DNA of 40,260 nucleotides from a virus (IMGVR_UViG_3300022539_000216:1-40260), one strand, 5' to 3'. Counted from the stretch's first letter, positions 12,764 through 19,868 are shown. Notes: a model not told the origin generated them from the sequence alone. A program made the numbers and translations.

Positions 12764-13309
12764 TTAAAAGGGAATATCATCGTCAATCGGACGACCATCG
12801 GCAGTCGTTGGCTGATTACTCCCTTGATAGCGTTTTTGCTGCAAAGTCCATTCACCGGTTAAGATAAACTGGACACTTGTTAGCAAATACTCTTTAATCA
12901 TATCAGACGATACCTGCGTAGCACTCATCACGGCGTTCAAGGCATTACCACGCACTATACGCATCTCCGTTCCGCCGTTTGGCGATTGTGGGGCAGCAGG
13001 AGTGGGTTGCTGAGGCGGCTGCTGGCTTACCTGCGCCGTATTGTTCCAATAGCCGGAGAAAGCTGCTCCACGCTGGCCTTGATAAGTCTGCATCGCAAAT
13101 TGCAACCGCTGGTTTAGGCAGTTGTTATCTAACAGTAACCCCGTACTTTTGTTGATGGTTACAGTATGCTCCTCGCCGCTGTCGTCTCTTAGCTTGGCCG
13201 ACTGGTAGGGCTTGTTGTTTTTATTTAACTTTGATGTTCCCACCTCAAGGACAGTAGCAAGCATTGTTACTAACTGGCCATTAGCATTTAAGACCTCTAT
13301 AAAATTCAT
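12764..13309 (-). CDS. SSB-like single-strand DNA-binding protein
   Basis: Residues 1-75 form a small beta barrel (LVTMLATVLEVGTSKL.., PYQSAKLRDDSGEEHTVTIN) of OB-fold type. A Gln/Pro-rich linker follows (about 95-115), then a helical part, and the extreme C terminus DDDIPF (176-181) is the acidic tip with which SSBs recruit partner enzymes. Its place beside the RecB-like exonuclease suggests a phage recombination-replication module. Family membership rests on the tail and overall plan rather than a strict motif. Confidence 0.6.
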   Translation of the reverse strand: MNFIEVLNANGQLVTMLATVLEVGTSKLNKNNKPYQSAKLRDDSGEEHTVTINKSTGLLLDNNCLNQRLQFAMQTYQGQRGAAFSGYWNNTAQVSQQPPQQPTPAAPQSPNGGTEMRIVRGNALNAVMSATQVSSDMIKEYLLTSVQFILTGEWTLQQKRYQGSNQPTTADGRPIDDDIPF

Positions 13310-13310
13310 T

Positions 13311-13550
13311 TTATTCTCCTTCGTCGACTGGGGTTAAGTCTTGTATCATTGCTTCGTATTCAGGGTCAACGTCATCAGGGACAACCTCTTTTAAGCGAAA
13401 TATCCTATGTTCTTTGGCGTCCGTCAATAATTCTCCAACGTGTTCGGTGCAAGCTGTTGTGTCTGGAACACCATCGGCATAAATTTCCCATTCTGCTTCT
13501 TTTTCGCAACCCACTTTACAACAAGGCTCTTTTTTGCTTTTGTTATTCAT
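13311..13550 (-). CDS. Cys-rich small protein, 79 aa
   Basis: The product MNNKSKKEPCCKVGCEKEAE.. continues with TACTEHVG, giving CC-x3-C and C-x2-H groups that fit a single zinc site, as in small phage treble-clef proteins (CxxxCxxxA.W.....CxxH). The acidic C-terminal 40 residues are probably flexible or helical. The ATG at 13550 has GAGGTCG upstream; four more upstream codons are open. Confidence 0.6.
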   Translation of the reverse strand: MNNKSKKEPCCKVGCEKEAEWEIYADGVPDTTACTEHVGELLTDAKEHRIFRLKEVVPDDVDPEYEAMIQDLTPVDEGE

Positions 13551-13815
13551 TTTCGACCTCACTTTCTTTTATTTCCCCCAGTTCTATTTGCCGTAAAAGA
13601 TTAGCCAGTCTTTTGCGCTGCTGTCGCCATTTCGCCTTGCGGAATTTGTAGTCGCTCTCATCGCCATCAAGCCCTAAATCGAGATAATCATCAACGGCTA
13701 CTAAGGCACAGTGTTCGTAGTATTCCAATTTGCAATCATCGCAAAGAATTGTTAGGTCTTTTAAGCCGGTTTTCTTTTTTATCTCATCGCATTTTTGGCA
13801 ACCAGTAGTAATCAT
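13543..13815 (-). CDS. Zinc-ribbon protein, 90 aa
   Basis: CQKC (6-9) and CDDC (25-28) form a ribbon, followed by an acidic stretch (DDYLDLGLDGDESDY) and a basic helix (KFRKAKWRQQRKRLANLLRQ). This could be a small adaptor or DNA-binding protein. It overlaps the following gene by eight bases. No family assigned. Confidence 0.6.
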   Translation of the reverse strand: MITTGCQKCDEIKKKTGLKDLTILCDDCKLEYYEHCALVAVDDYLDLGLDGDESDYKFRKAKWRQQRKRLANLLRQIELGEIKESEVENE

Positions 13816-13816
13816 T

Positions 13817-14503
13817 TTAGAACCTCTTTTTTAAGTCATAAAGTTCACGGCAATTTACAAAAACATCCCAAGCATTAAGTATTTCTTCGTCAGATAACTT
13901 ATGGTCGGCAAAAGAACCATTTTCTTTGCCAAGATGTAAGAGGTGTATCTCATCAATAAAACCATTTTCTATTTCGGTTTCATAAGCGAATTTGTAAGCC
14001 GCCACTTGGACAACAAACTCTGGATAGATACCTTTGCTGCTTTTAGGGTCTATCAGCCATAGTTTGCCATTATTTTTAGCAAGAATATCTATTGTGCCAC
14101 CATAACGCCAAACCTTACTTACAATTTGCATTTCCGAGGCCACATAAACAAGATTGTTTCGTTTTTCCCAATCAAGATAAGCAATAAAAGCATTTTCGGC
14201 CTTGTCTATATCGGCTTGTGAAAAATCTTTTAAGTCGGCCTCAATCTTTTTGTTCTCGATAGCGCTCTTAATATGAGCCTCAATTAGTTTATGAACTACA
14301 GAGCCTATATCTCCAGCCTGTTCGAGTATTTTGTTGGGGTCTCGACCAGCAAGGGCTTCCCGTCTCGCCCAAGCAATTAAGATACGTTTGTTCCATCCCA
14401 ACTGACTATCTATAATCGTTGTAACACCAGGTACAATTTCGCCTTTAGGAAAATCGCTTGTCGGCTTTAGCCTATAACGTATATGTGCTGTTGTTTTACT
14501 CAT
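13817..14503 (-). CDS. RecB/Cas4-like PD-(D/E)XK exonuclease
   Basis: The 228-residue product has the motif series of RecB-family nucleases: GDIGSVVHKLIEAH (H71), SEMQIV (E124), GGTIDILAK (D139), LIDPKSSK (D152-x-K154) and QVAAY (Q166). It lacks the four-cysteine iron-sulphur cluster of Cas4. Together with the SSB-like protein it likely resects DNA ends for single-strand annealing. GGAGGG before the ATG at 14503 sets the start; an upstream TTG is less likely. Confidence 0.75.
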   Translation of the reverse strand: MSKTTAHIRYRLKPTSDFPKGEIVPGVTTIIDSQLGWNKRILIAWARREALAGRDPNKILEQAGDIGSVVHKLIEAHIKSAIENKKIEADLKDFSQADIDKAENAFIAYLDWEKRNNLVYVASEMQIVSKVWRYGGTIDILAKNNGKLWLIDPKSSKGIYPEFVVQVAAYKFAYETEIENGFIDEIHLLHLGKENGSFADHKLSDEEILNAWDVFVNCRELYDLKKRF

Positions 14504-14853
14504 ATTGCCCTCCAAGCATAGCAGCCGTTTCGCCGGACGTTTTGTTGATAACCATCGATAATTACAGTTACTATTTCCGCCTTGCTTTTATTAAAAAGCC
14601 CTGAGAATCGTCTGTCGACCATAAGATACTTCTTTGTGTTATCGCCTTTGTAATCTTTGTCATCTATTAAATAAGCCAATTCCTTAGCTGTATAGCCCGC
14701 AGGTCGGTCGTGCCGCTTTAAGACATCGTAGACAAGCCATTCCTGCTTAGTAAGCCTGCTGGATTCGACCAGCTTTCGGGCGGCATCCACCGAGGTCTGC
14801 GGATCGTTCTTTCGAGCTAATAAATGCTGCTCAAATGTCATTTGGCAGTTCAC
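14500..14853 (-). CDS. Winged-helix-like phage protein, 117 aa, GTG start
   Basis: DPQTSVDAARKLVESSRLTK and EWLVYDVLKRHDRPAGYTAK followed by ELAYLI read as a winged-helix domain like that seen in phage proteins encoded next to recombination genes. The end (NGCYAWRAI) is a terminal strand. GAGGGGGAAAAA precedes the GTG at 14853; an ATG four codons on is an alternative. It probably binds DNA, but the target is unknown. Confidence 0.55.
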   Translation of the reverse strand: MNCQMTFEQHLLARKNDPQTSVDAARKLVESSRLTKQEWLVYDVLKRHDRPAGYTAKELAYLIDDKDYKGDNTKKYLMVDRRFSGLFNKSKAEIVTVIIDGYQQNVRRNGCYAWRAI

Positions 14854-15083
14854 TTTTTCCCCCTCGTAATCGTTATCACTTCTTTAGTGCCCTTGCGGGG
14901 GAGAAAGCCAAGTAATTTTTTGGCAATGTGGCGGTAGCATATTTCAACAAGAGCAGAACCTTGCCTGTTGAGCCAACCCCATTCTTTGTCGTAGTACATT
15001 GTCTCATTTATTGCATAATTCCATAAATTTATTTCACCATCTTTATCTCTTGTAACCACGATTTTATGTTCTTTCTTGCTCAT
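14850..15083 (-). CDS. Hypothetical protein, 77 aa
   Basis: The ATG at 15083 has GGAGAGAGA upstream and overlaps the TGA of the preceding Cys-rich gene (ATGA). MSKKEHKIVVTRDKDGEINL begins with two strands; a helix LVEICYRHIAKKLLGF and a strand VITITRG follow. No family recognised. Confidence 0.6.
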   Translation of the reverse strand: MSKKEHKIVVTRDKDGEINLWNYAINETMYYDKEWGWLNRQGSALVEICYRHIAKKLLGFLPRKGTKEVITITRGKK

Positions 15084-15235
15084 TTCTCTCTCCAGAATTT
15101 CCACCATTTGCGGTGATATAATCTACAGTTACTACATATACTTGCAGTTCTATAACGCTTTCGACAATAAACACTAAGACAACTTCCAATATAGCCTAAC
15201 ATTTTGCTATACTTACAATCCTTACATTGTTTCAT
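15080..15235 (-). CDS. Six-Cys zinc-binding protein, 51 aa
   Basis: The product MKQCKDCKYSKMLGYIGSC.., with YCRKRY and CSNCRLYHRKWW, contains CxxC, C-x4-C and CxxC groups and a strongly basic aromatic tail (RKWWKFWREK). It is joined to both neighbours by ATGA overlaps. It may bind nucleic acid; no named family. Confidence 0.6.
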   Translation of the reverse strand: MKQCKDCKYSKMLGYIGSCLSVYCRKRYRTASICSNCRLYHRKWWKFWREK

Positions 15236-15438
15236 TTCTTTTTCTCCATTTCCTCGGCAGCCTTAAATTTCTCTATTGCTTCTCTAACTGTATCACTTGC
15301 ATCATCTTCGCTGGTTTCGTGCAATCTCCATCCTCTACTTGGGAAAGACTCTGACATTCGTAATACACATTTGCCTGTATAAGTTTTGCAATTATTAAGG
15401 CTTTCCAAAAAATCTAATAATTCTGTATCACTACTCAT
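15232..15438 (-). CDS. Hypothetical protein, 68 aa
   Basis: MSSDTELLDFLESLNNCKTY.. has a short helix, a two-strand middle (GKCVLRMS, GWRLHETS) and a C-terminal helix. Similar small proteins with DFLE..............GRGWRLHET occur in phages without function. GAGGTGG precedes the ATG. Confidence 0.65.
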   Translation of the reverse strand: MSSDTELLDFLESLNNCKTYTGKCVLRMSESFPSRGWRLHETSEDDASDTVREAIEKFKAAEEMEKKK

Positions 15439-15761
15439 TTTTCCACCTCAACTTTCGCCAGCATCGTTTGTCTGTGTTTTCTTAAATCTCGGCTTGTCAA
15501 TTCCTCTGTATATTGGTTGCCTAAAGCCCACTTGTATCTTTGTATTGTGTTCGGCCCGATAATGCTGTCCGGCTCTGCGCCGACCTGCCGCTGCAAATCC
15601 TCGATAGGCTTGATATAGTTATAACCATCAGCCCAACCTTGTTTATATAGTTTCATAGACCATCCGTTCAGGCGATAGCTCAGCACTACGCCCAAGCCTA
15701 TCAGGGCGGCAACAGTTACAATAACGCTAAAAGCAATGCTAACAGACTTTAGGATTTTCAT
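15435..15761 (-). CDS. Membrane-anchored protein with peptidoglycan-binding-like motif
   Basis: Residues 8-30 form one transmembrane or signal-anchor segment (FSVIVTVAALIGLGVVLSYR). About 50-75, with LQRQVGAEPDSIIGPNTIQR, resemble the peptidoglycan-binding_1 repeat (LQxxxGxxxDGIxGPxT). A basic tail follows. Such a protein could tether to the cell wall from the membrane. It is in the early operon, so it is not obviously the endolysin; no catalytic residues are visible. Confidence 0.5.
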   Translation of the reverse strand: MKILKSVSIAFSVIVTVAALIGLGVVLSYRLNGWSMKLYKQGWADGYNYIKPIEDLQRQVGAEPDSIIGPNTIQRYKWALGNQYTEELTSRDLRKHRQTMLAKVEVEK

Positions 15762-15912
15762 CTTCTCGTTCGGCTTTTTCGTAAAGACCCTTGATTGTTA
15801 AGGCAATGCCTTCTGATGGGCAGTGGGCAACACAGCATTTGATGTTGTCGCCTTCTGCTTTTGCCATAACAACAAATTCGGTAGTAACGTGTTTTTCTAT
15901 GCTATATTCCAT
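15739..15912 (-). CDS. Hypothetical protein, 57 aa
   Basis: AAGGAGTGAAAA precedes the ATG at 15912. The product MEYSIEKHVTTEFVVMAKAE.. has two short strands, a CCVAHCPSEG segment and a helix. It overlaps the next gene by 23 bases. No family recognised. Confidence 0.6.
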   Translation of the reverse strand: MEYSIEKHVTTEFVVMAKAEGDNIKCCVAHCPSEGIALTIKGLYEKAEREDENPKVC

Positions 15913-15947
15913 TTTTCACTCCTTCGCTGGCGGCGAAAGCCAGAGGG

Positions 15948-16214
15948 TTAATACACTGAATCTTCATCATTCATATCAGGATGTTTGCGTTTATGATTTA
16001 AGTGCCAATTGCGCATAATCTCAGCGTGTTCTTCTACATTTCTTACAATGTTCTCATCAGGCAAAGCAGATTGTTTAACCAAAGTGGCATATATATTGAG
16101 AATCACAGGAGCAAATATATCTTGTCCTCTCAACAAAAATACGGGTTCATCTGTTGGTATGATACCTTCAGAATCTTGAATCCTTTTATTGTAATCATTT
16201 CTTGCGTGTAACAT
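15948..16214 (-). CDS. Hypothetical protein, 88 aa
   Basis: The product is helical in the middle (FAPVILNIYATLVKQSALPD) and ends in a His/Lys-rich and acidic tail. AAAGGATTGAAAG precedes the ATG. It is the last gene before the tRNA-like block. Function unknown. Confidence 0.6.
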   Translation of the reverse strand: MLHARNDYNKRIQDSEGIIPTDEPVFLLRGQDIFAPVILNIYATLVKQSALPDENIVRNVEEHAEIMRNWHLNHKRKHPDMNDEDSVY

Positions 16215-16261
16215 CTTTCAATCCTTTCATAAAAGGTTATGATTGCAAAGCCAAGCAACAA

Positions 16262-16337
16262 AGCGGGCAGGATTCAAACCTGCGACCTCCGGCTCTACCG
16301 GTGGGTTAGCCAGACTACCCTACCGCCTATACGCTCG
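16262..16337 (-). tRNA. tRNA-like element, degenerate anticodon arm
   Basis: Read leftward it has a D arm (GGGT..ACCC around AGTCTGGCTA), a perfect T arm (GCAGG TTTGAAT CCTGC), and an acceptor stem with six of seven pairs. The anticodon arm has only CCGG-TAGAG-CCGG, a four-pair stem with a five-base loop, so no normal anticodon can be read. It may be a decayed tRNA or a tRNA mimic. Confidence 0.4.
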
Positions 16338-16590
16338 GCAAATATGCCAGTGGGCAGGATTGGCAACACCCGCTACCTGCTGCCCGTCTTAATCGGTGGG
16401 CTACCCGATGGATAGCGTGCACACCAGAGCCATCTGTTCTGCGTTTCACACACGCCGCCACTGGCACAGTTTGGGAGGGGCGGGCAGGATGAGCCTTAGG
16501 CGTATAGTCAACCGCTCATCGGTGCGAAATTGGTTATTGGTCAAAACCGCTATACTTACCGCTTTTTGCAAGCCGCCGCCCCGTCATATC
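16338..16590. other. Hairpin-rich non-coding block with tRNA-like fragments
   Basis: Two more copies of the GGGCAGGAT segment that ends the tRNA-like element lie at 16353-16361 and 16482-16490. GGGGCGG (16477-16483) can pair with CCGCCCC (16576-16582). GATGAGC (16489-16495) pairs with GCTCATC (16514-16520). Around 16386-16430 a D-arm-like GCTA..TAGC and a loop with TTAA resemble another tRNA piece. No convincing gene runs through it. Confidence 0.35.
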
Positions 16591-16603
16591 AATTGTCAAA
16601 GAA

Positions 16604-16753
16604 CTATATATTAAGAATTACCCCTATCAGCGCTCCCATAACCCCACCCAAGAAGAAAAACAAAGGCGGCGATTGTACTGCTGTTGCAGTATCTAAATGG
16701 TAGCCAAAGAGAGTAAAAAGAAGTAATATGAGTATTGCTATAACGAACTTCAT
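16604..16753 (-). CDS. Small two-helix membrane protein, 49 aa
   Basis: MKFVIAILILLLFTLFGYHL is a first membrane helix, and FFFLGGVMGALIGVILNI a second with a glycine-rich face. AAAGGGTAG lies upstream. The size and topology fit a small holin-type or membrane-modulating protein, but the early location leaves the role open. Confidence 0.55.
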   Translation of the reverse strand: MKFVIAILILLLFTLFGYHLDTATAVQSPPLFFFLGGVMGALIGVILNI

Positions 16754-16765
16754 TTTTCTACCCTT

Positions 16766-16837
16766 TCAAAAATTCAGGGCTGTTATGGGCCAGCCCTTGC
16801 CCCACGTCTGGAGGAGGGTGATGAAAAGTTTAGTCAT
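16766..16837 (-). CDS. Possible 23-aa peptide
   Basis: An ATG overlapping the end of the upstream gene opens a frame for MTKLFITLLQTWGKGWPITA and three more residues. It is too short to judge. It is listed because coupling by overlap is the rule in this operon. Confidence 0.2.
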   Translation of the reverse strand: MTKLFITLLQTWGKGWPITALNF

Positions 16838-17054
16838 AATCGCCTTCGGCATTTTGCTTATTCCATTCTCTTTTTGCTATCTGCTCTCGGCGGAAAGCAT
16901 CGTACTTTTCGGGGTCGGATTCGTCTTTGTCCGCCGCACTGGTAATTCGCCGACCTAATATCTGGTTGTATCGAGCGGTGATTTTGTTTCTCTTTTCGGC
17001 GTCCATAAACAGCCACCGTAAAAGCCTAATTTGTGCCCTGATTTCCTTACTCAT
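16830..17054 (-). CDS. Hypothetical protein, 74 aa
   Basis: The product MSKEIRAQIRLLRWLFMDAE.. is helical and highly charged (EKYDAFRREQIAKREWNKQN). No motif. It begins inside the stop of the upstream gene (ATGA overlap). Confidence 0.6.
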   Translation of the reverse strand: MSKEIRAQIRLLRWLFMDAEKRNKITARYNQILGRRITSAADKDESDPEKYDAFRREQIAKREWNKQNAEGDYD

Positions 17055-17269
17055 TGTTCTTTGCCCTCTGCTTTGGGTGTAAGATTTTCATTCACAACGC
17101 CATAGGTTTTTATTTGGCCGTTCTCCATAATAGTTTCGCTAAAAGTTTTAATGGCACGAAAAACCATTGAAGTTATAGTGTCTGCATCTACCTTTTGGGT
17201 GTAGCAGATATTATTTAAGTCCAAAAACAGCATACCAATATCCGCATTATTAAGTTTTTTATCTGTCAT
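17051..17269 (-). CDS. Hypothetical protein, 72 aa
   Basis: MTDKKLNNADIGMLFLDLNN.. has a helix, a short turn and a second helix (DADTITSMVFRAIKTFSETI), then a disordered tail. Its start overlaps the upstream stop (ATGA). Unknown function. Confidence 0.6.
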   Translation of the reverse strand: MTDKKLNNADIGMLFLDLNNICYTQKVDADTITSMVFRAIKTFSETIMENGQIKTYGVVNENLTPKAEGKEQ

Positions 17270-17667
17270 CTTTCAGCCACCGCAGTTATTTTCTTAAACT
17301 CTCTAACTCCAACTATAGTTTTTGGAAATTTCGGCATTACAATTGTACTAACAGTTAAAGTTTTTTTGTCGTCGCCGAGTGTTTTACCAATTTTTACAAC
17401 CCAAACTGGTTTAATTAAACATTCAAGGATTATGTTTGAACAAGTAATCCATTTTCGAGCAGATTTTTTGTCCCGAAAAGCGTGAATGGGATGGCCGTTG
17501 TATTGATAATTTAAGCCAGCCTTGAAAGAAATATTGGTGCGGAAATATTCTGGATAATAATGTTTTCCCCTAATAACAACTTTCCAAATACGGATATAGC
17601 CTTTTTGCTTTCCAGTTACTTTATAGCGGCTTAGAGACAATTGGCTTAATTCTCTTCCCATACACAT
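17266..17667 (-). CDS. Hypothetical protein, 133 aa
   Basis: The first gene of the long leftward operon to the left of attP. The start at 17667 is preferred because AGGAGAAATC precedes it; the open frame reaches 17709 but would run into the integrase promoter. The product is basic and beta-rich (GYIRIWKVVIRGKHYYPEYF.., RKWITCSNIILECLIKP). No family recognised. I see no strong promoter of its own. Confidence 0.6.
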   Translation of the reverse strand: MCMGRELSQLSLSRYKVTGKQKGYIRIWKVVIRGKHYYPEYFRTNISFKAGLNYQYNGHPIHAFRDKKSARKWITCSNIILECLIKPVWVVKIGKTLGDDKKTLTVSTIVMPKFPKTIVGVREFKKITAVAER

Positions 17668-17702
17668 AAGATTTCTCCTGTCAAAATAGGTAAAGATTTT
17701 GC

Positions 17703-17732
17703 TTGACAACTCCCTGTTAAGTTTGGTAATCT
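17703..17732 (+). promoter_or_regulatory. Promoter for the integrase in the free phage form
   Basis: TTGACA (17703-17708), 18 bases, then TAATCT (17727-17732). It points at the integrase 120 bases downstream, and the half-tRNA attachment sequence lies between them in the transcribed leader. Confidence 0.65.
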
Positions 17733-17747
17733 ACGCCCTTTGGGTAA

Positions 17748-17828
17748 GCCTCAAAATTGTACCAGCCTTCCAAGCTGGTCAGGTGGGTTCGATTCCCATC
17801 ACCCGCTTTAAGAAACGGGGTTTGAGGC
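17748..17828. repeat. 8-bp inverted repeat around the attachment core
   Basis: GCCTCAAA (17748-17755) and TTTGAGGC (17821-17828) are exact inverse copies on either side of the half-tRNA. They could be integrase arm- or core-type binding sites. Confidence 0.4.
17762..17807 (+). other. attP: attP core: 3' half of tRNA-Gly(TCC)
   Basis: The sequence contains an anticodon arm (CCAGC CTTCCAA GCTGG, anticodon TCC), the variable loop, a T arm (GTGGG TTCGATT CCCAT) and the acceptor strand CACCCGC. The matching 5' strand GCGGGTG and a D arm are absent upstream, so it is not a tRNA gene. Half-tRNA copies next to an integrase are the classic attP, which rebuilds the host tRNA on integration. Confidence 0.8.
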
Positions 17829-17855
17829 TAAAGGCTTGCAAATCAGGGGGTTGTA

Positions 17856-18701
17856 ATGTTTCAGGCGTTTGGCCGAAAGTTGCTGGCAGGGACGCCCATC
17901 ATCACCGCCATCGAGAAGTGGAGAGCACACATCCTGCGATTCACGCCGAGGACCCAGGAACACTATATGATGGTCTTGCGTCAATTTAGGCAATTTCTGG
18001 ACGTTGCTGCTCTTGAGGATTTACGACCTCGCCATATTGAAGGGTACATAAATCACCTGCTCGCCAAAGGCGTTAAGAACAGGACAATTAACGCCCACTT
18101 AACAGCCTTAAAGTCTTTCTGTGGCTGGCTGGCGAGGAACTATGATATTCCCAACATCGGCATAGGCTTTGATATGCTGCCAGAAGACCCACCTCGACAG
18201 CGAGTTCTAAGCCTGACAGAATATCAGAAGGTCTTAGCGGTCTGCGAGCCACACGAGGCTGATATGATAAAATTCTTGGCTCATACCGGCCTTCGAGCCA
18301 CAGAAGCCGTTATGTTGACTTGGAGGGATATAAACCCTGCCTTGACTAAGATAATCCTCACAGGCAAAGGCAGGCGCCGTAGAATCGTGCCTCTAAATAA
18401 GACCTGTCGTGAAATCCTCCAGAAATACCCTCGTACACCTGAAACTCATATTGACTTCTTAAAGAGCAACCGACGACATCTAAATTATATCTGCTGTAAG
18501 TTAGCAACTAAAGCTCATATTCGGCCATTCGGCCCGCACAGTTTGAGACATTTTTTTGTAACCCAAATGATTGTCGAGCATAAAGTTCCCTTGCCTATTG
18601 TCTCTCAAATTGTTGGCCATAGTTCCAGCCGAACAACCGAAAAAATCTATCTGCATATTTTAGAGAGCGACTTACTGCACACTACTGACGTTTTGGATTA
18701 A
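17856..18701 (+). CDS. int: Tyrosine-type integrase
   Basis: 281 residues. The N-terminal part (about 15-100) is the helical SAM-like core-binding domain. The catalytic domain carries R147 (HTGLRATE), K171 (TGKGRRRR), H228 and R231 (HSLRHFF), H255 (GHSSSRTT) and the nucleophile Y265 (KIYLHI), so the full catalytic set is present. No extra arm-binding domain is obvious. GGGGG precedes the ATG. It inserts the phage at a tRNA-Gly gene and lies directly after attP. The last 30 bases overlap, tail to tail, the YopX-like gene on the other strand. Confidence 0.9.
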   Translation: MFQAFGRKLLAGTPIITAIEKWRAHILRFTPRTQEHYMMVLRQFRQFLDVAALEDLRPRHIEGYINHLLAKGVKNRTINAHLTALKSFCGWLARNYDIPNIGIGFDMLPEDPPRQRVLSLTEYQKVLAVCEPHEADMIKFLAHTGLRATEAVMLTWRDINPALTKIILTGKGRRRRIVPLNKTCREILQKYPRTPETHIDFLKSNRRHLNYICCKLATKAHIRPFGPHSLRHFFVTQMIVEHKVPLPIVSQIVGHSSSRTTEKIYLHILESDLLHTTDVLD

Positions 18702-19127
18702 GTTTGCGTTTTCGTGGATGTTGCCTACGACTTTTAAATCTTTTCTATGCCCCGTGTTATAATAAGCATCCTCTTTCCAAATCTTCCAGTCAACTGTTCC
18801 ATTTCTCCATAATTGGTAAAAACCTTTGTCGTTCCACTTGACAACACTACCAAATTTATTGTTATCAAACTTAACTATATCCCCCTCATAAATCTTCTTG
18901 CCGTTCTTGTCCAAAAGGCCAGTGAATTGCATAATTTCAAAAGATTCAGGATGCCGCAGAACCCAATCTAAAGAAGAATGTTGGCGGGGGTCTTTTTTTG
19001 ACCTGAAAATGTAAAGACCTATTTTCTTATGGCTGCAACCTATAAAATCCTCTTCCCATCTTGCAGGTAACATCATTTCTTTTTCCACTTTATCCCACGC
19101 TCTAAACTTTATCTCTCGTCCCATCAT
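18672..19127 (-). CDS. YopX-family protein, 151 aa
   Basis: GREIKFRAWDKVEKEMM at the start, EIMQFTGLLDKNGKKIYEGD in the middle and VVGNIHENANL at the end are the signature blocks of the YopX family (PF09643), common in phages of many bacteria and of unknown function. It is the last gene of the short leftward transcript from 19.75 kb and ends antisense to the integrase. Confidence 0.8.
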   Translation of the reverse strand: MMGREIKFRAWDKVEKEMMLPARWEEDFIGCSHKKIGLYIFRSKKDPRQHSSLDWVLRHPESFEIMQFTGLLDKNGKKIYEGDIVKFDNNKFGSVVKWNDKGFYQLWRNGTVDWKIWKEDAYYNTGHRKDLKVVGNIHENANLIQNVSSVQ

Positions 19128-19128
19128 A

Positions 19129-19332
19129 TCACCTATTGCTGCTTATACTGCTTATTATCCTACTGCAATCCTTAATTTCGTCTGTGGATACATTAAAACA
19201 ATCGTGCTTTTTGGCAAGTTCACCAACCATCTTGATTTCATCTTTGGTTGCTTTGCCTAACAAAATAGACGCAGATAAACAATAGATTCTTGCTATTACT
19301 TCATTCTGTGTGGGCATTCCTTCTTTTGCCAT
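19129..19332 (-). CDS. Hypothetical protein, 67 aa
   Basis: GGAGGTGT precedes the ATG. The product is helical (QNEVIARIYCLSASILLGKA, DEIKMVGELAKKHDCF) and ends in a Ser-rich tail. No family recognised. It lies between a small membrane protein and the YopX-like protein. Confidence 0.6.
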   Translation of the reverse strand: MAKEGMPTQNEVIARIYCLSASILLGKATKDEIKMVGELAKKHDCFNVSTDEIKDCSRIISSISSNR

Positions 19333-19346
19333 ATTACACCTCCAGC

Positions 19347-19523
19347 CTATTGCTGCTTGGCTTTCTCCTGCCGCTCTGCTTCCTTAAACCATTTATCTAA
19401 TAAATCTTTTGCTTCAAATCCTGCGACAAGTCCATAATAAATAAACCCGCAAATAGCACCAATTATAAAAGCAGGAAGCCATAAAAATATAGTAATTGTA
19501 ATTCCCAAATCTACTTTTTTCAT
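19347..19523 (-). CDS. Single-span membrane protein, 58 aa
   Basis: Residues 6-34 form one long hydrophobic stretch with Gly (ITITIFLWLPAFIIGAICGF), followed by an amphipathic charged helix. The start overlaps the upstream stop (ATGA). It could alter the membrane during early infection or lysogeny. No family assigned. Confidence 0.6.
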   Translation of the reverse strand: MKKVDLGITITIFLWLPAFIIGAICGFIYYGLVAGFEAKDLLDKWFKEAERQEKAKQQ

Positions 19524-19699
19524 TTCCCAGCCCCTATCTCCTGCCGCTTCTGCTCCTCAACTTTATCACGAACAAAATCTCGAAGTGCCTCCGATTCTGT
19601 TCTATAGTTGTGCGCTCTCCACCATCGCTCGAAGGCTTCTTTTACTGACGGGTCAACCTCGGCAGCAATAACTTTAAGTTTTGTGTTTTCGTCAGACAT
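19520..19699 (-). CDS. Ribbon-helix-helix-like regulator, 59 aa
   Basis: KLKVIAAEVDPSVKEAFERW forms a strand and first helix, and RTESEALRDFVRDKVEEQ the second, as in Arc/CopG-type dimers. GGAGATAAAA precedes the ATG at 19699. It is the first gene after the promoter at 19736-19763, a usual place for an autoregulated early repressor. Confidence 0.6.
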   Translation of the reverse strand: MSDENTKLKVIAAEVDPSVKEAFERWWRAHNYRTESEALRDFVRDKVEEQKRQEIGAGK

Positions 19700-19735
19700 T
19701 TTTATCTCCAAAAATCATTCAGCATATCTACAGAA

Positions 19736-19763
19736 AGCATAAACTATATTACGGCAAAGTCAA
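19736..19763 (-). promoter_or_regulatory. Leftward early promoter
   Basis: Read leftward: TTGACT (19763-19758), 16 bases, TATGCT (19741-19736), about 37 bases before the ribbon-helix-helix gene. It should drive 19699 to 18672. Confidence 0.65.
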
Positions 19764-19868
19764 GCCCCGTCCTTAAATTTATTTTGAAATTGTTGTAAGT
19801 CCTTTGCTTGCATCCTACTTACAAGCTATAAGTTATGCTAATACAATTATAAGCAAGCGGTCGATATC

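Noticed and set aside
16396-16614. Plus-strand 72-codon open frame in the tRNA-like block
   Set aside because: It has no ribosome binding site, and its Arg/His-rich sequence comes from structured GC-rich DNA, not a protein-like pattern.
17703-17807. Complete tRNA-Gly gene
   Set aside because: The 3' half is perfect, but there is no 5' acceptor strand GCGGGTG and no D arm upstream, so it is an attachment-site copy rather than a gene.
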